A DNA stretch of 64,000 bases from Roseomonas gilardii (lineage in GTDB: Bacteria; Pseudomonadota; Alphaproteobacteria; Acetobacterales; Acetobacteraceae): positions 62,001 to 126,000 of the forward strand of contig NZ_CP015583.1 of the NCBI RefSeq assembly GCF_001941945.1. The letters are read 5' to 3'. The notes under the pieces were generated by a model. It was not told where the DNA came from. It saw only the letters and a program-made list of their open reading frames with translations, and did not search any database. The translations under genes and the position numbers were made by a program. Each line of letters opens with the position of its first letter. Within the stretch, counting starts at the first letter, position 1. Positions 35,553 to 44,181 of this stretch are shown here, in pieces.

Positions 35553-36041
35553 ATGCGCCTAGCCCTGGATGCCATCGACCTGCGGCTTCTTGCCGCCTTG
35601 CAGCGCGACGCCTCGCTTTCCAGCACCGAACTGGCCGAGCAGGTCGGGCTTTCCCAGGCGCCCTGCTGGCGCCGGGTGAAACGGCTGGAGGAGGCCGGGC
35701 TGGTGCGGCGCCGCGTGGCGCTGCTGGATCGCAAGCTGCTTGGCCTGGAGCTGATGGTCTTCGCCCAGGTGAAGCTCGCCACCCATGGCCGCGACACGCT
35801 GCCGGGCTTCGAGGAAGCGGTAAGGCGGCGGCCGGAGGTGCTGGACTGCTTCTCGCTGCTGGGCGGAACGGACTACCTGCTGAGGATCGTGGTGCCCGAC
35901 GTCGATGCCTACGAACGCCTCTACCGCCACCACCTGTCGCAGCTTCCCGGCGTGCGCGAGATCATCTCCAGCATCGTGATGTCGGAGATCAAGACGACGA
36001 CCGAACTGCCGTTGCCAGGGCCTCAGGCACCGGCTCCGTGA
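35553..36041 (+). CDS. Lrp/AsnC-family regulator, divergent from indolepyruvate oxidoreductase
   Basis: The 162-residue protein has an N-terminal helix-turn-helix (about residues 4-60, SSTELAEQVGLSQAPCWRRVKRLEEAGLV) and a C-terminal RAM ligand domain (about 65-150). Lrp/AsnC proteins divergent from 2-oxoacid oxidoreductase genes usually sense the parent amino acid, here probably an aromatic or branched-chain one. The ATG at 35553 directly precedes the conserved MRLALDAID; the gap to the oxidoreductase start (238 bp) includes an AT-rich patch around 35440-35470 that could hold the operator. Confidence 0.88.
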   Translation: MRLALDAIDLRLLAALQRDASLSSTELAEQVGLSQAPCWRRVKRLEEAGLVRRRVALLDRKLLGLELMVFAQVKLATHGRDTLPGFEEAVRRRPEVLDCFSLLGGTDYLLRIVVPDVDAYERLYRHHLSQLPGVREIISSIVMSEIKTTTELPLPGPQAPAP

Positions 36042-36105
36042 CGGCGTGGCCCTGGGCCGGTGCCCGGGAACAAGGCACCGCCTCGTTCTCCGGGGAGCGG
36101 AACGC

Positions 36106-36864
36106 CTAGCGCCGGCGCCAGATCCAGTAGCGCGGGTGACGGCCCTCGCGATGGGCCTTGGCCTCGTAGCGGGTGCCGGGCCAGTCGGCGGGGCGTTCCC
36201 AGACATCGAGCACGGGCTCGAACAGGTCCTGCGCCGCGAAGACCTCCTCGACCCAGGCCTGATAGACCGGGTGGTCGCTGGCCATGCGCCATTCGCCGCC
36301 GGGGCGCAGAACACGCGCCACCAGGGGCAACACGGCGGGGTGGACGAAGCGCCGCTTGGCGTGGCGGGATTTCGGCCAGGGATCGGGGAACATCAGGTAG
36401 AGGCGGGAGAGCGCCCCTTCCGGCAGGCCGGCCAGGAGGTGGCGCGCATCGCGCGTCCAGAGGCGGAGATTGGGCAGGCCGGGCGCCGTCTCCTCCCCGC
36501 CATCCGGCACCAGCCGGGACAGGAGGGCGCAGATGCCGTTCTCGAAGACCTCGGAGGCGATCAGCCCGGCCCGCGGGTTGGCGCGGGCCAGGGCTTCGGC
36601 ATGCTCGCCGCCGCCGAAGCCGACCTCGACCCAGACCTCGTCCGGCCGCGCCGCGAAAAGCACGCCCGGATCGGCAAGGCCGGCGGGATCGGCGGAAAGG
36701 CGCGGCGCCGCGAGTTGCAGCAGCCGCTCCTGCCGTGCCCGCAGCGGATGCCCCCGGCGCCGGCCATAAAGCCGGTTGGGAACACCCTCGACGGGCGGGT
36801 CATGCGGGTCCGCGGCCCCGGAGTCGGGGTCCGCGACCCCGTCCTCCAGGACCGGGGTCGTCAT
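36106..36864 (-). CDS. trmB: tRNA (guanine-N7)-methyltransferase
   Basis: The 252-residue protein methylates G46 of tRNA. It has the SAM site VEVGFGGGEHAEALA (about residues 78-92) and the family motif FPDPWPKSRHAKRRF (about 160-174). The first 25 residues are an acidic, non-conserved extension. It starts right after the metK stop (two bases), so the two genes form an operon. Confidence 0.92.
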   Translation of the reverse strand: MTTPVLEDGVADPDSGAADPHDPPVEGVPNRLYGRRRGHPLRARQERLLQLAAPRLSADPAGLADPGVLFAARPDEVWVEVGFGGGEHAEALARANPRAGLIASEVFENGICALLSRLVPDGGEETAPGLPNLRLWTRDARHLLAGLPEGALSRLYLMFPDPWPKSRHAKRRFVHPAVLPLVARVLRPGGEWRMASDHPVYQAWVEEVFAAQDLFEPVLDVWERPADWPGTRYEAKAHREGRHPRYWIWRRR

Positions 36865-36865
36865 C

Positions 36866-38053
36866 TCAGCGGCCGAAGGCGCGCTTGAGGTCGGCGGCGA
36901 TGTCCGTGCGCTCCCAGGTGAAGGTGCCCTTGTCCTCGTCCGGGGTGCGGCCGAAATGGCCATAGGCCGAGGTCGGCACGTAGATCGCCCGGTTGAGCTG
37001 CAGGTGCTCCCGGATCCCGCGCGGGGTGAGGTTCACCATCTCGTTCACGACCTTGGCCAGCTTCGCCTCGTCGATGTCACGGCCGGTGCCGTGCAGGTCG
37101 AAATAGACCGAGAGCGGCTTGCTCACGCCGATGGCGTAGGAGACCTGGATCGTGCACTTGTCGGCCAGGCCGGCGGCGACGACGTTCTTGGCCAGGTAGC
37201 GGCAGGCATAGGCCGCCGAGCGATCCACCTTGGTCGGGTCCTTGCCCGAGAAGGCGCCGCCGCCATGCGGGGCCGCGCCGCCATAGGTGTCCACGATGAT
37301 CTTGCGGCCGGTCAGGCCGCAGTCGCCGTCCGGGCCGCCGATCACGAAGGTGCCCGTCGGGTTCACGTAGAGCTCGTCCTCCGGCACGGTCCAGCCGGCG
37401 GGGAGCGAGGAGGCCACGATCGGCGCGACCAGTTCGCGGACCTGCTCCTGCGTCAGCCCTTCCTCGTGCTGGGTGGAGACCACCACCGAGGTGACGCCGA
37501 CCGGCTTGCCGTCGACATAGCGCAGCGTGACCTGGGACTTGGCGTCCGGCAGCAGGCCGGCGACCGACTTGTCGTTGTTGCGGCGAAGCTCGCTGATCCG
37601 GCGCAGGATGAGGTGCGCGTAGTACAGCGGCGCCGGCATCAGGTCGGGCGTCTCGGTGCAGGCATAGCCGAACATGATGCCCTGGTCGCCGGCGCCCTCG
37701 TCCTTGTTGCCGGAGGCGTCCACGCCCTGCGCGATATGCGCGGACTGGGCGTGCAGGTGGCACTCGACATGCGCGTTGCGCCAGGAGAAGCCTTCCTGGT
37801 CATAGCCGATGTCCTGCACCGCGAGGCGGGCAAGGTGCATCAGGTATTCCGGCGTCACCGAGCCGGGGCCGCGGGTCTCGCCGGCCAGGATGATGCGGTT
37901 GGTGGTGACCAGCGTCTCGCACGCGACGCGCGCGTAGGGGTCCGCCGTAAGATAGGCGTCGAGGACGGTGTCGCTGATGCGGTCAGCGACCTTGTCAGGA
38001 TGGCCTTCCGAAACGGATTCAGAGGTAAAAAGGTATTCGCCCTTGTCGCGCAT
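36866..38053 (-). CDS. metK: S-adenosylmethionine synthetase
   Basis: The 395-residue enzyme makes SAM from methionine and ATP. It starts [21 protein letters not shown] and has [12 protein letters not shown] (about 124-135) and [19 protein letters not shown] (about 265-283), the two MetK signatures. An AGAGGA site precedes the ATG at 38053; a longer frame to 38224 is not conserved. I looked for a SAM-responsive riboswitch in the 236-bp leader and did not recognise one. Confidence 0.95.
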   Translation of the reverse strand: MRDKGEYLFTSESVSEGHPDKVADRISDTVLDAYLTADPYARVACETLVTTNRIILAGETRGPGSVTPEYLMHLARLAVQDIGYDQEGFSWRNAHVECHLHAQSAHIAQGVDASGNKDEGAGDQGIMFGYACTETPDLMPAPLYYAHLILRRISELRRNNDKSVAGLLPDAKSQVTLRYVDGKPVGVTSVVVSTQHEEGLTQEQVRELVAPIVASSLPAGWTVPEDELYVNPTGTFVIGGPDGDCGLTGRKIIVDTYGGAAPHGGGAFSGKDPTKVDRSAAYACRYLAKNVVAAGLADKCTIQVSYAIGVSKPLSVYFDLHGTGRDIDEAKLAKVVNEMVNLTPRGIREHLQLNRAIYVPTSAYGHFGRTPDEDKGTFTWERTDIAADLKRAFGR

Positions 38054-38289
38054 GGCGTGGATTCGTCCTCTTGTCGCGATTGGTTGCACGGCGCCACCCC
38101 GGGTCACCGGCGGGCGGGTGTGTTTCGCAGCCGTCCCAGGAGGGGTCAACCGAAAGCTTGGCGGGCAGTCCTGCGTCGGATGCGCGTCAAATTCCCGGCA
38201 GCCGCTCGGCTGGGGCCGGGCCACGGGCGCAAATTGTCGTTAAAGCCGTGTGTTGTCCAGAAAAAAGGACGGTTTCCTGCTGCGCCGCA

Positions 38290-38808
38290 TCAATGGGCGT
38301 AGACGAGGTTCACCCCATCGCCGAAGCGGTCGAAGGACACGCCATAGACATGGATGGACAGGGCCTCGCGGCAGCCGAGATTGGCCAGGCGGTGCACCAG
38401 CTTCGGGTCGGCTGGGCCATGGCTGGTCTCGCCGGGGCGGCGCAGATGGGTCGCCGCCGGGACCGGGTCCCCATTCTCCTCCAGCGCGTAGAAGCTCTCG
38501 GTCAGCACGCCGCCATGGATGCCGAGCGCGCACCAGGTGCGGTGGGCATGCACCGGGCTCATCTGTCCGGGGCGCCAGACCAGCGCCACCACGGCGTATT
38601 CCCCGGCGGGATCGGCCTGCAGCAGATGGCGCGTATAGCCCTCGGCCCGGCCCGGGAGGTGCCGGCCCAGCAGGAGCTGCGGGTCGGCCATCGCCTCGCC
38701 CAGCACCTCCGCCACCGCGGCGGGCCGCGATCCCAGCGGTGCCCGCGCGGCCAGGGCGATCTCGGCCAGGAGACGGTCCAGGGCGGTGCGGGTCTGGGCG
38801 ATGAACAT
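38290..38808 (-). CDS. Cysteine dioxygenase family protein
   Basis: The 172-residue protein is a cupin of the cysteine/3-mercaptopropionate dioxygenase family that oxidises a thiol to a sulfinate using mononuclear iron. The iron ligands are seen as SPVHAHRTW (H-x-H, about residues 83-85) and a third His in LVHRLANLG (about 140). The family is split between cysteine and mercaptopropionate substrates, and I cannot decide which. An Lrp-type regulator is encoded 310 bases upstream on the same strand. Confidence 0.82.
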   Translation of the reverse strand: MFIAQTRTALDRLLAEIALAARAPLGSRPAAVAEVLGEAMADPQLLLGRHLPGRAEGYTRHLLQADPAGEYAVVALVWRPGQMSPVHAHRTWCALGIHGGVLTESFYALEENGDPVPAATHLRRPGETSHGPADPKLVHRLANLGCREALSIHVYGVSFDRFGDGVNLVYAH

Positions 38809-39118
38809 GCGGCGACGGTCCTGCTCGGCACGGGGCCGGTTCCGGTGCCGCCGGGCGGGGCCGGTGGCGCGGAATGGCGTGGAGACGAGTCTAGGCGCGC
38901 CGGACGGGAGGATTTTTGCCAAGTTTCCCGGAAAATCGGTTCTTCCGGAAAAATCATCCTTACTGAACCTTGTTCGCAGGATGAAAATATCGATCGAAAT
39001 TAGTCCGTGGCGAAATTGATCCCGAAAATCGGATCGGAACGAAGATTTCTTCCCCCGCGGGTATGCCTTGGCCTTCGCGGATGCGAGGTGTCGTCAGTCG
39101 GATGCCCTCCGCCGTTCG
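38809..39118. promoter_or_regulatory. 310-bp AT-rich spacer upstream of the cysteine dioxygenase-like gene
   Basis: This spacer is far less GC-rich than its surroundings, with AT-rich patches near 38909-38965 and 38980-39030. It contains two close imperfect palindromes around TTTCCCGGAAA and TTCTTCCGGAAAAA and the outer matching pair GATTTTTGCC / GGAAAAATC. This is a plausible promoter and Lrp-type operator for the minus-strand dioxygenase gene. No gene is seen. Confidence 0.4.
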
Positions 39119-39610
39119 TCAGGGCTCAGCAGCGTAGTCCAGCGGCACCTCGGTGGTGGATTTCAGCTCCTCCATGGCGAACATGGAGGTGACGTCGGTC
39201 AGATCCACGGCAGAGATCAGCCGCTTGTAGACACCGTCATAGGCCTCGATATCCGGCACCACGGCGCGGATCAGGTAGTCGATCTCGCCGCTCATCCGGT
39301 AGAAATCCACGATCTCCGGTATATCCGCGAGGGCACGGCGGAAGCGTTCCAGCCAGGCGGCGTTGTGCTGGCTGGTGCGGATGGCAATGAAGACCGTGAC
39401 GCCGACATTCAGCTTCCGCCGGTCGAGCAGCGCCACCCGCTTGCGGATCACCCCCGCCTGTTCGAGCTTCTGGATGCGCCGCCAGCAGGGGGTGGGGGAA
39501 AGCCCCGCCATCTCCGCCACCTTGGCCACGGGCAGAGTGGCATCGGCCTGCAGCGCGGCCAGGATGCGCTTGTCGAAGGCGTCCAGCACCACCCTGTCAC
39601 GAGAGGTCAT
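39119..39610 (-). CDS. Lrp/AsnC-family regulator
   Basis: The 163-residue protein has an N-terminal helix-turn-helix (about residues 7-65, with VAKVAEMAGLSPTPCWRRIQKLEQAGVI) and a C-terminal RAM domain ending with a sequence (EELKSTTEVPLDY) typical of the family. It lies upstream of the cysteine dioxygenase-like gene on the same strand, so control of thiol amino acid breakdown is a reasonable guess. The ATG at 39610 is chosen over an upstream frame start. Confidence 0.88.
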   Translation of the reverse strand: MTSRDRVVLDAFDKRILAALQADATLPVAKVAEMAGLSPTPCWRRIQKLEQAGVIRKRVALLDRRKLNVGVTVFIAIRTSQHNAAWLERFRRALADIPEIVDFYRMSGEIDYLIRAVVPDIEAYDGVYKRLISAVDLTDVTSMFAMEELKSTTEVPLDYAAEP

Positions 39611-39677
39611 CGGCGCGGTTCCATGGGCTGGGGGCTGAAGCGTCACGTCGTGGCTCGCGGCGGGCAAGCGGGGCGGG

Positions 39678-40474
39678 TCAGGGATTCAGGAAGCGCATCA
39701 GCCGGCCCAGCATCTCCCGCAGGTCGAAGCCGGGGGCGGCCTCGGACGTGCCCGGTCCCTCCGGCGCGCGGGCGCGGAAGCGAGCCAGGGCCTCCCCCGT
39801 GCGGGATAGACGGAGCTCCGTGGGTTCGGCCGATTCCGATTCCTCCGGCACCAGCCCGACGATCCGTACCAGGGCGCGCTCCGCCGATGGCAGTTCGGCC
39901 GCCGCGCGCTCCACATCCTCCGCCTTTGGCGCGCAGACCACGGAGCGGCCCTCCAGCCCGCAGGGCATCTCGAAGAAGCGGTTCGGCGGGAAACGCAACT
40001 GCGCCGTGCCGGTGAAGGCGAGCAGGCCGCGCCCGATTCCCTCGATCGTCAGGTCCCGCGCGGTGACGGCCGGCACCAGCCTGCCGCCACGCCGCACCGC
40101 CTCCAGCGTCAGGGCAGCCTGCCCGGCCGAGGCTGGCACCGCCGGACGCCGGTTCAGCAGGCGGCAGCTCGTCTGGTCCGTCATCCGGTCGGCGGCGCAG
40201 GTGAGGATCCAGGAGCCGATCTCCTCCGCGCCCGGCGCCGCGCCGGCCTGGGCGGGGGGTGGGCGGGAGGCTGGGCCGGCGGCCCACCGGGCTGCGCCCG
40301 GGCCTCACCCTGCGGAAGCGTGGCCGCCAGGAGAAGGAAAAGCAGGAGCGCGGGGAGCGGTCGTTGGCGGGCGGCGGTGGGCAAGACGGCCCCTCCCCGC
40401 GGGCGGTGGGCGATCCGCTCGGCGAATCCGGCACTGGGTGCGAGCTGGGCGAAGGACGGGGCGGGCGGGCGCAT
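39678..40474 (-). pseudogene. Secreted protein gene split by a frameshift at a homopolymer
   Basis: The mature part is open from about 40258 down to 39678 and contains EEIGSWILTCAADRMTDQTSC, reminiscent of IalB-type secreted proteins (Trp-x3-Cys, then Cys). It has no good start codon of its own; the ATG at 40184 falls inside this motif. A good signal peptide (RQRPLPALLLFLLLAATLPQGEARA) lies just upstream but in another frame, with possible starts at TTG 40384 or ATG 40474. The frames meet at a run of six G (40254-40259; C on the coding strand). One extra base there would join them into one protein of roughly 235 residues. This could be a real mutation, phase variation or a sequencing error. 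Confidence 0.62.
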
Positions 40475-40822
40475 CACGATGTTATCTAGAAGTTCCACCC
40501 CGCCGATGGGAGTGGCACGCCTCCGGTGGATGCGAGTCGCCCGGAGGAAATGCCGCAGGGAATGCCAGGGGAAGCTGACGGGGAAGCGCCGGAGCCCTGC
40601 CATGCCGCCTCACGGGCTTGCGAGTTTTCACCGGGGACCGATCCGCTCTAGTGCCTTGGCAGCCCGCCTTCCTGTCTGCATCGGCCGGTGCATCCGGCCC
40701 GACGGGAGGCAAAAGGCATATCCGAAAGCACGACCGGCCGGGACTGGCCGTACCCTGCTTCCCGCCGCGCGCCCTGGCGGGACGGGGTGCGGCACGGGAC
40801 CGAAGGCGGAAAGGAGAAGCAC
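40475..40822. other. 348-bp divergent spacer, no recognised gene
   Basis: The gap separates the frameshifted secreted-protein gene (-) from the aldo/keto reductase gene (+). I see no supported gene or repeat. It should hold the divergent promoters; AAGGAGAAG just before 40823 is the reductase ribosome site. Confidence 0.5.
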
Positions 40823-41653
40823 ATGCGGCGGCTGCGGCTCGCGGACGGGACGGAGGTCCCGGTTCTCGGCCAGGGGACCTGGCATCTGGGGGAGCGCGGG
40901 GCGGATCGCGGGGCAGAGGCCCGGGCGCTGCGTCTCGGCCTCGATCTCGGCATGACGCTGATCGACACGGCGGAGATGTATGCGGAAGGCGGCGCCGAGC
41001 AGGTGGTGGGGGAAGCCATCGCGGGGCGCCGCGACGAGGTCTTCCTGGTCAGCAAGGTCTATCCCCACAACGCTTCCCGCGCCCGCATGGCCACGACCTG
41101 CGAGGCGAGCCTCCGGCGCCTGGGGGTGGAGAGCATCGACCTCTATTTGCTGCACTGGCGCGGCAGCGTGCCCCTGGCCGAGACGGTGGAGGCCTTCGAG
41201 CGGCTGCGCGAGGCCGGCAGGATCCGCCGCTGGGGCGTCAGCAACCTCGACGTGGCCGACCTGCGGGAACTGGGCGGCGCGCTGGCGGACTGCGCCACGG
41301 ACCAGGTCCTCTACAACCTCGACGCCCGGGGCGTGGAGTTCGACCTGCTCCCCTTCTGCGGCGAACGCCAGATGCCGGTGATGGCCTATTCCCCGCTGGG
41401 CCAGGGTGGGCGGCTGCTGCGCCACCCGGTCCTGCGGGAAGTGGCGGAGCGCCACGGGCGGCTGCCGGCGCAGATCGCGCTCGCCTGGGTGCTGCGCCAG
41501 CCCGGCGTGGTGGCCATCCCGAAATCCGCCGACCCGGCGCATCTGCGGCACAATGCGGGCGCGGCCGAGATCGCGCTGGACGAGGCGGATCTGCGGGCGC
41601 TGGACCGCGTCTTCCCGCCGCCGCAGCGCAAGCAGGCGCTGGAAATGCTGTGA
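40823..41653 (+). CDS. Aldo/keto reductase
   Basis: The 276-residue TIM-barrel protein has the AKR signature residues: Asp and Tyr in LIDTAEMYAEGGAEQVVGEA (about residues 48-67), Lys in VFLVSKVYPHN (about 73-83) and His in YLLHWRGSVP (about 105-114). It reduces aldehydes or ketones with NADPH; the substrate is unknown. AAGGAG lies seven bases before the ATG at 40823. It stands alone. Confidence 0.9.
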   Translation: MRRLRLADGTEVPVLGQGTWHLGERGADRGAEARALRLGLDLGMTLIDTAEMYAEGGAEQVVGEAIAGRRDEVFLVSKVYPHNASRARMATTCEASLRRLGVESIDLYLLHWRGSVPLAETVEAFERLREAGRIRRWGVSNLDVADLRELGGALADCATDQVLYNLDARGVEFDLLPFCGERQMPVMAYSPLGQGGRLLRHPVLREVAERHGRLPAQIALAWVLRQPGVVAIPKSADPAHLRHNAGAAEIALDEADLRALDRVFPPPQRKQALEML

Positions 41654-41783
41654 TCCGGGACACGGTACAGGTCTGGCCCCTGTGGGCGGGCCCGGAAAAA
41701 ATCGCGCACACGGCCGTGATTTCGTCTAGAAAGGCGGCATTATCTCGCAAACGATATGGTTGATCCGGTTGAGGAGTTGGTCG

Positions 41784-42041
41784 ATGAGCGAGACCTGGAA
41801 CGGTATTCCTGACGACCCTGAGGAAAGCGGCTGGCATTGGGTGGAGGACGGCGACGGCCTCCGCCCCCTGATGTGGCGGGGTGAGGACTGGCCGGACGCG
41901 GTGGACCGGCTCGGCTGGCGGGACGGCTTCTCGGTGCTCTCGCCCGAGGATCTCCACCATGCCCGCTACCACGGCCGCGTCGCCATGCCGCCCAGGGTGG
42001 CGGAGCGCTTTCGCCTGAACGTGATGTTCGCCACGGCCTGA
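41784..42041 (+). CDS. Hypothetical protein, Trp-rich and acidic
   Basis: The 85-residue product is not recognised. It is rich in Trp, Asp and Glu (WHWVEDGDGLRPLMWRGEDWPDAVDRLGW), with no signal peptide or membrane segment. GAGGAG precedes the ATG at 41784, and reading frame and base use look like a real gene. It lies 85 bases upstream of the hyf-like operon, which may be coincidence. Confidence 0.6.
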   Translation: MSETWNGIPDDPEESGWHWVEDGDGLRPLMWRGEDWPDAVDRLGWRDGFSVLSPEDLHHARYHGRVAMPPRVAERFRLNVMFATA

Positions 42042-42126
42042 CGCCCGGCCGCGGCCTCCGCCGCCAGGGAATTCTCCCGGCGCCGCCCCCTGGTCGTGGG
42101 AAGATCGGCTGCTATCGTCCGGCGGC

Positions 42127-44181
42127 GTGACCATCCTGCTGCTCGCCTTCCTGGCCCTGTCCGGCCTCGCCGCCCTGGCCGGGGCGCTGCCGCGTGGCTT
42201 AGCGGCCGGCCCCGCGCCGGGCCCGCTGCCGCCGGGCCGGGCATCCCGCATGGTGGCCCCTCCCGCCTCCCCCGCCGTCCTGTTGGCCCGGGCGGCGCCC
42301 TTCCTGTGCCTGCCGGCCGGGCTCGTGCTCACGGCAGCCGGGGCGATGGCGCTCTGGGGAGCCGCCTCACCGGCGCTGGCACTGCCGGTGCTGCCGGGTG
42401 GCGTTGCGCTGCTGCGGCCCGATGGGCTGTCGGGCTGGTTCCTGATGCTGCTGGGGTTGCTGGCCGCCGCCTCCGGCCCGGACCCGGAGGAGCCGGATGC
42501 GCTGCGGCGTGCCCTGTCCCCGGTCGGCCCGGCGATCCTGGCCCTCGCGCTTTCGGCGGCGGACGCGGCGGGGCTGCTGCTGGCGCTGGGTCTGGCCCTG
42601 CCGGTCCTGGTCTTCTCCGCCGCGGATCTGGCGCATCCCGGGGGGCGGGGCGCGGCCCGTCGGGTCCTGGCCTCCGCCCTGGCAGGCAGTGTGGCGCTGC
42701 TTCTCGCCTTCGCGCTGCTGCTGCCCATGGCCCCGGCCGCCCCGATGGGGGCGGGCGGCTGGTCCTTCGCTTCCCTGCGCCAGGCGCCGCCGGAGGGCTG
42801 GCGGGCCGGGATGCTGCTCGTCCTGGCCCTGGCCGGGGCCGCGCCGCTGCTGGGCGCGTCCTTCGCACCGGGCTGGATGCCGCTGCTGGCCACGGCCCGG
42901 CCCGGGCGGCCCTGCGCGACCCTGCCCGCGGTGATGGCGGCCGCCGGGCTCTACCTCCTGGCCCGCCTGCTGCTGGATCTGGCCGGCCCGGCCCAGCCGG
43001 GCTGGTGGGGCCTGCCGACGCTGTTGGCCGGGGCGGCGATGGCCTTCTGGTGCGGGCTGCGGGCCAGCCTGGAGGACGATCTCCGCCTCCTGCCGGGCTG
43101 GCTGACCGGCGGGCAGGCAGGGCTGGCCGTGCTCGGCCTCGGCCTGGCGGCGGTCTTCCGGGCCGCCGACCTGAGCGCGCTGGCGGCGCTGGCCTCGGGC
43201 GGGGCGCTGCTGCAGGCCGGGCTTGGCCTGCCGGCCGCGCTGCTGCTGATCCTGGTGGCGGAGGAGGCGCGGCGGATGACCGGCTTCCGCTCGCTGGAAC
43301 GGCTCGGCGGGTTGGTGCGGGTGATGCCCTGGGCCACCGGCTGCGCGGCGCTGGCTGTGCTGGCGCTCGCCGCCCTGCCGCCCTTCGCCGGTTTCGCCCC
43401 GGGCTGGATGCTGCTCCAGGCCCTGCTGGCCGCCTGGAGGGTCGGGGAGATCGGGACGCAGTTCGCGGCGCTGGCGGTGCTGGCGGCTGCGGGGGCGGTG
43501 CTCGCCCTGCTGGCCCTGGCGGCGCTGCGCTTCCTGGGTCTCGCCTTCCTGGGCCGGCCACGCCATCCGCGGACCCTGGGCGGCGGCGACGCGACGGGGG
43601 CGATGCGGGGCACCCTCGTCCTGCTGGCGGGGCTGCTGCTGCTGGGCGGCCTGTTGCCGGGACCGCTGCTGGAGGCAATGGGCCCGGCCCTGCGCCTGCT
43701 GGTGCGGGCGGATCTGGACGGGCGGGCCGGATGGCTGGCGGTACAGGCAGGGGATGGCGCGGCCTCCTACCAGCCCCTGGCGGTGGCGGCGCTGCTGCTG
43801 CTGCCGGGCGGGATCGCGGCGCTGGCGCTGCGCGCCCTTGCCCCGGCCCCGGTGACCGGCCCGGTCTGGGATGACGGCTTCATGGCGCCGCCGCCGCATC
43901 TGCCCTTCGGCGACCCGGCCACCCAGCCCGGCGGGCGCGGCTTCGCGCAGCCGCTGCGGCGCTTGCTCGGCGTCTCGCCTGCGCCGGGCGAGACGGGGAT
44001 CGCGGGCAGCCTCGCACGTTGGCGCCGGATTCCCGCCGTCTTGGCGGCCATCGGGCCCTGGCTGGCGGCGGCGCCCTTTCTGCGCCGGCCCCGGCGCCTT
44101 TCGGCGCAAGGGGAGCTGGCGCTGGGCCTTCTGGTGACTCTCGTGCTGCTGCTCGCCTCCTGGCTCGGGGGGCATGGATGA
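42127..44181 (+). CDS. HyfB-like (NuoL/antiporter-type) membrane subunit lacking conserved charges
   Basis: The 684-residue protein is almost all hydrophobic helices and aligns along its length with HycC/HyfB, keeping spacer motifs such as RLGGLVRVMP (about 392-401) and LPPFAGFAPGW (about 418-428). Conserved ionisable residues are replaced: the helix-5 Glu region reads GLLLALGLALPVL (about 149-161), the broken-helix PLHGW.P.AH region reads LGASFAPGWMPLLATA (about 242-257), the S-x-E-N region reads TGGQA (about 327-331) and the later H/H/K helix reads ALASGGALLQAGLGL (about 354-368). It starts at a GTG without a clear ribosome site and overlaps the next gene (ATGA). Confidence 0.78.
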   Translation: MTILLLAFLALSGLAALAGALPRGLAAGPAPGPLPPGRASRMVAPPASPAVLLARAAPFLCLPAGLVLTAAGAMALWGAASPALALPVLPGGVALLRPDGLSGWFLMLLGLLAAASGPDPEEPDALRRALSPVGPAILALALSAADAAGLLLALGLALPVLVFSAADLAHPGGRGAARRVLASALAGSVALLLAFALLLPMAPAAPMGAGGWSFASLRQAPPEGWRAGMLLVLALAGAAPLLGASFAPGWMPLLATARPGRPCATLPAVMAAAGLYLLARLLLDLAGPAQPGWWGLPTLLAGAAMAFWCGLRASLEDDLRLLPGWLTGGQAGLAVLGLGLAAVFRAADLSALAALASGGALLQAGLGLPAALLLILVAEEARRMTGFRSLERLGGLVRVMPWATGCAALAVLALAALPPFAGFAPGWMLLQALLAAWRVGEIGTQFAALAVLAAAGAVLALLALAALRFLGLAFLGRPRHPRTLGGGDATGAMRGTLVLLAGLLLLGGLLPGPLLEAMGPALRLLVRADLDGRAGWLAVQAGDGAASYQPLAVAALLLLPGGIAALALRALAPAPVTGPVWDDGFMAPPPHLPFGDPATQPGGRGFAQPLRRLLGVSPAPGETGIAGSLARWRRIPAVLAAIGPWLAAAPFLRRPRRLSAQGELALGLLVTLVLLLASWLGGHG

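Noticed and set aside
32681-36109. A 1142-codon plus-strand open frame opposite the indolepyruvate oxidoreductase gene
   Set aside because: It is an antisense shadow of a GC-rich gene: Arg/His/Gln/Ala-rich, no known domain, and the minus strand carries a complete recognisable enzyme.
38054-38289. SAM- or SAH-responsive riboswitch upstream of metK
   Set aside because: I compared the leader by eye with the SAM-II, SAM/SAH and SAH consensus cores and found no match. A covariance search of 38054-38289 would settle it.
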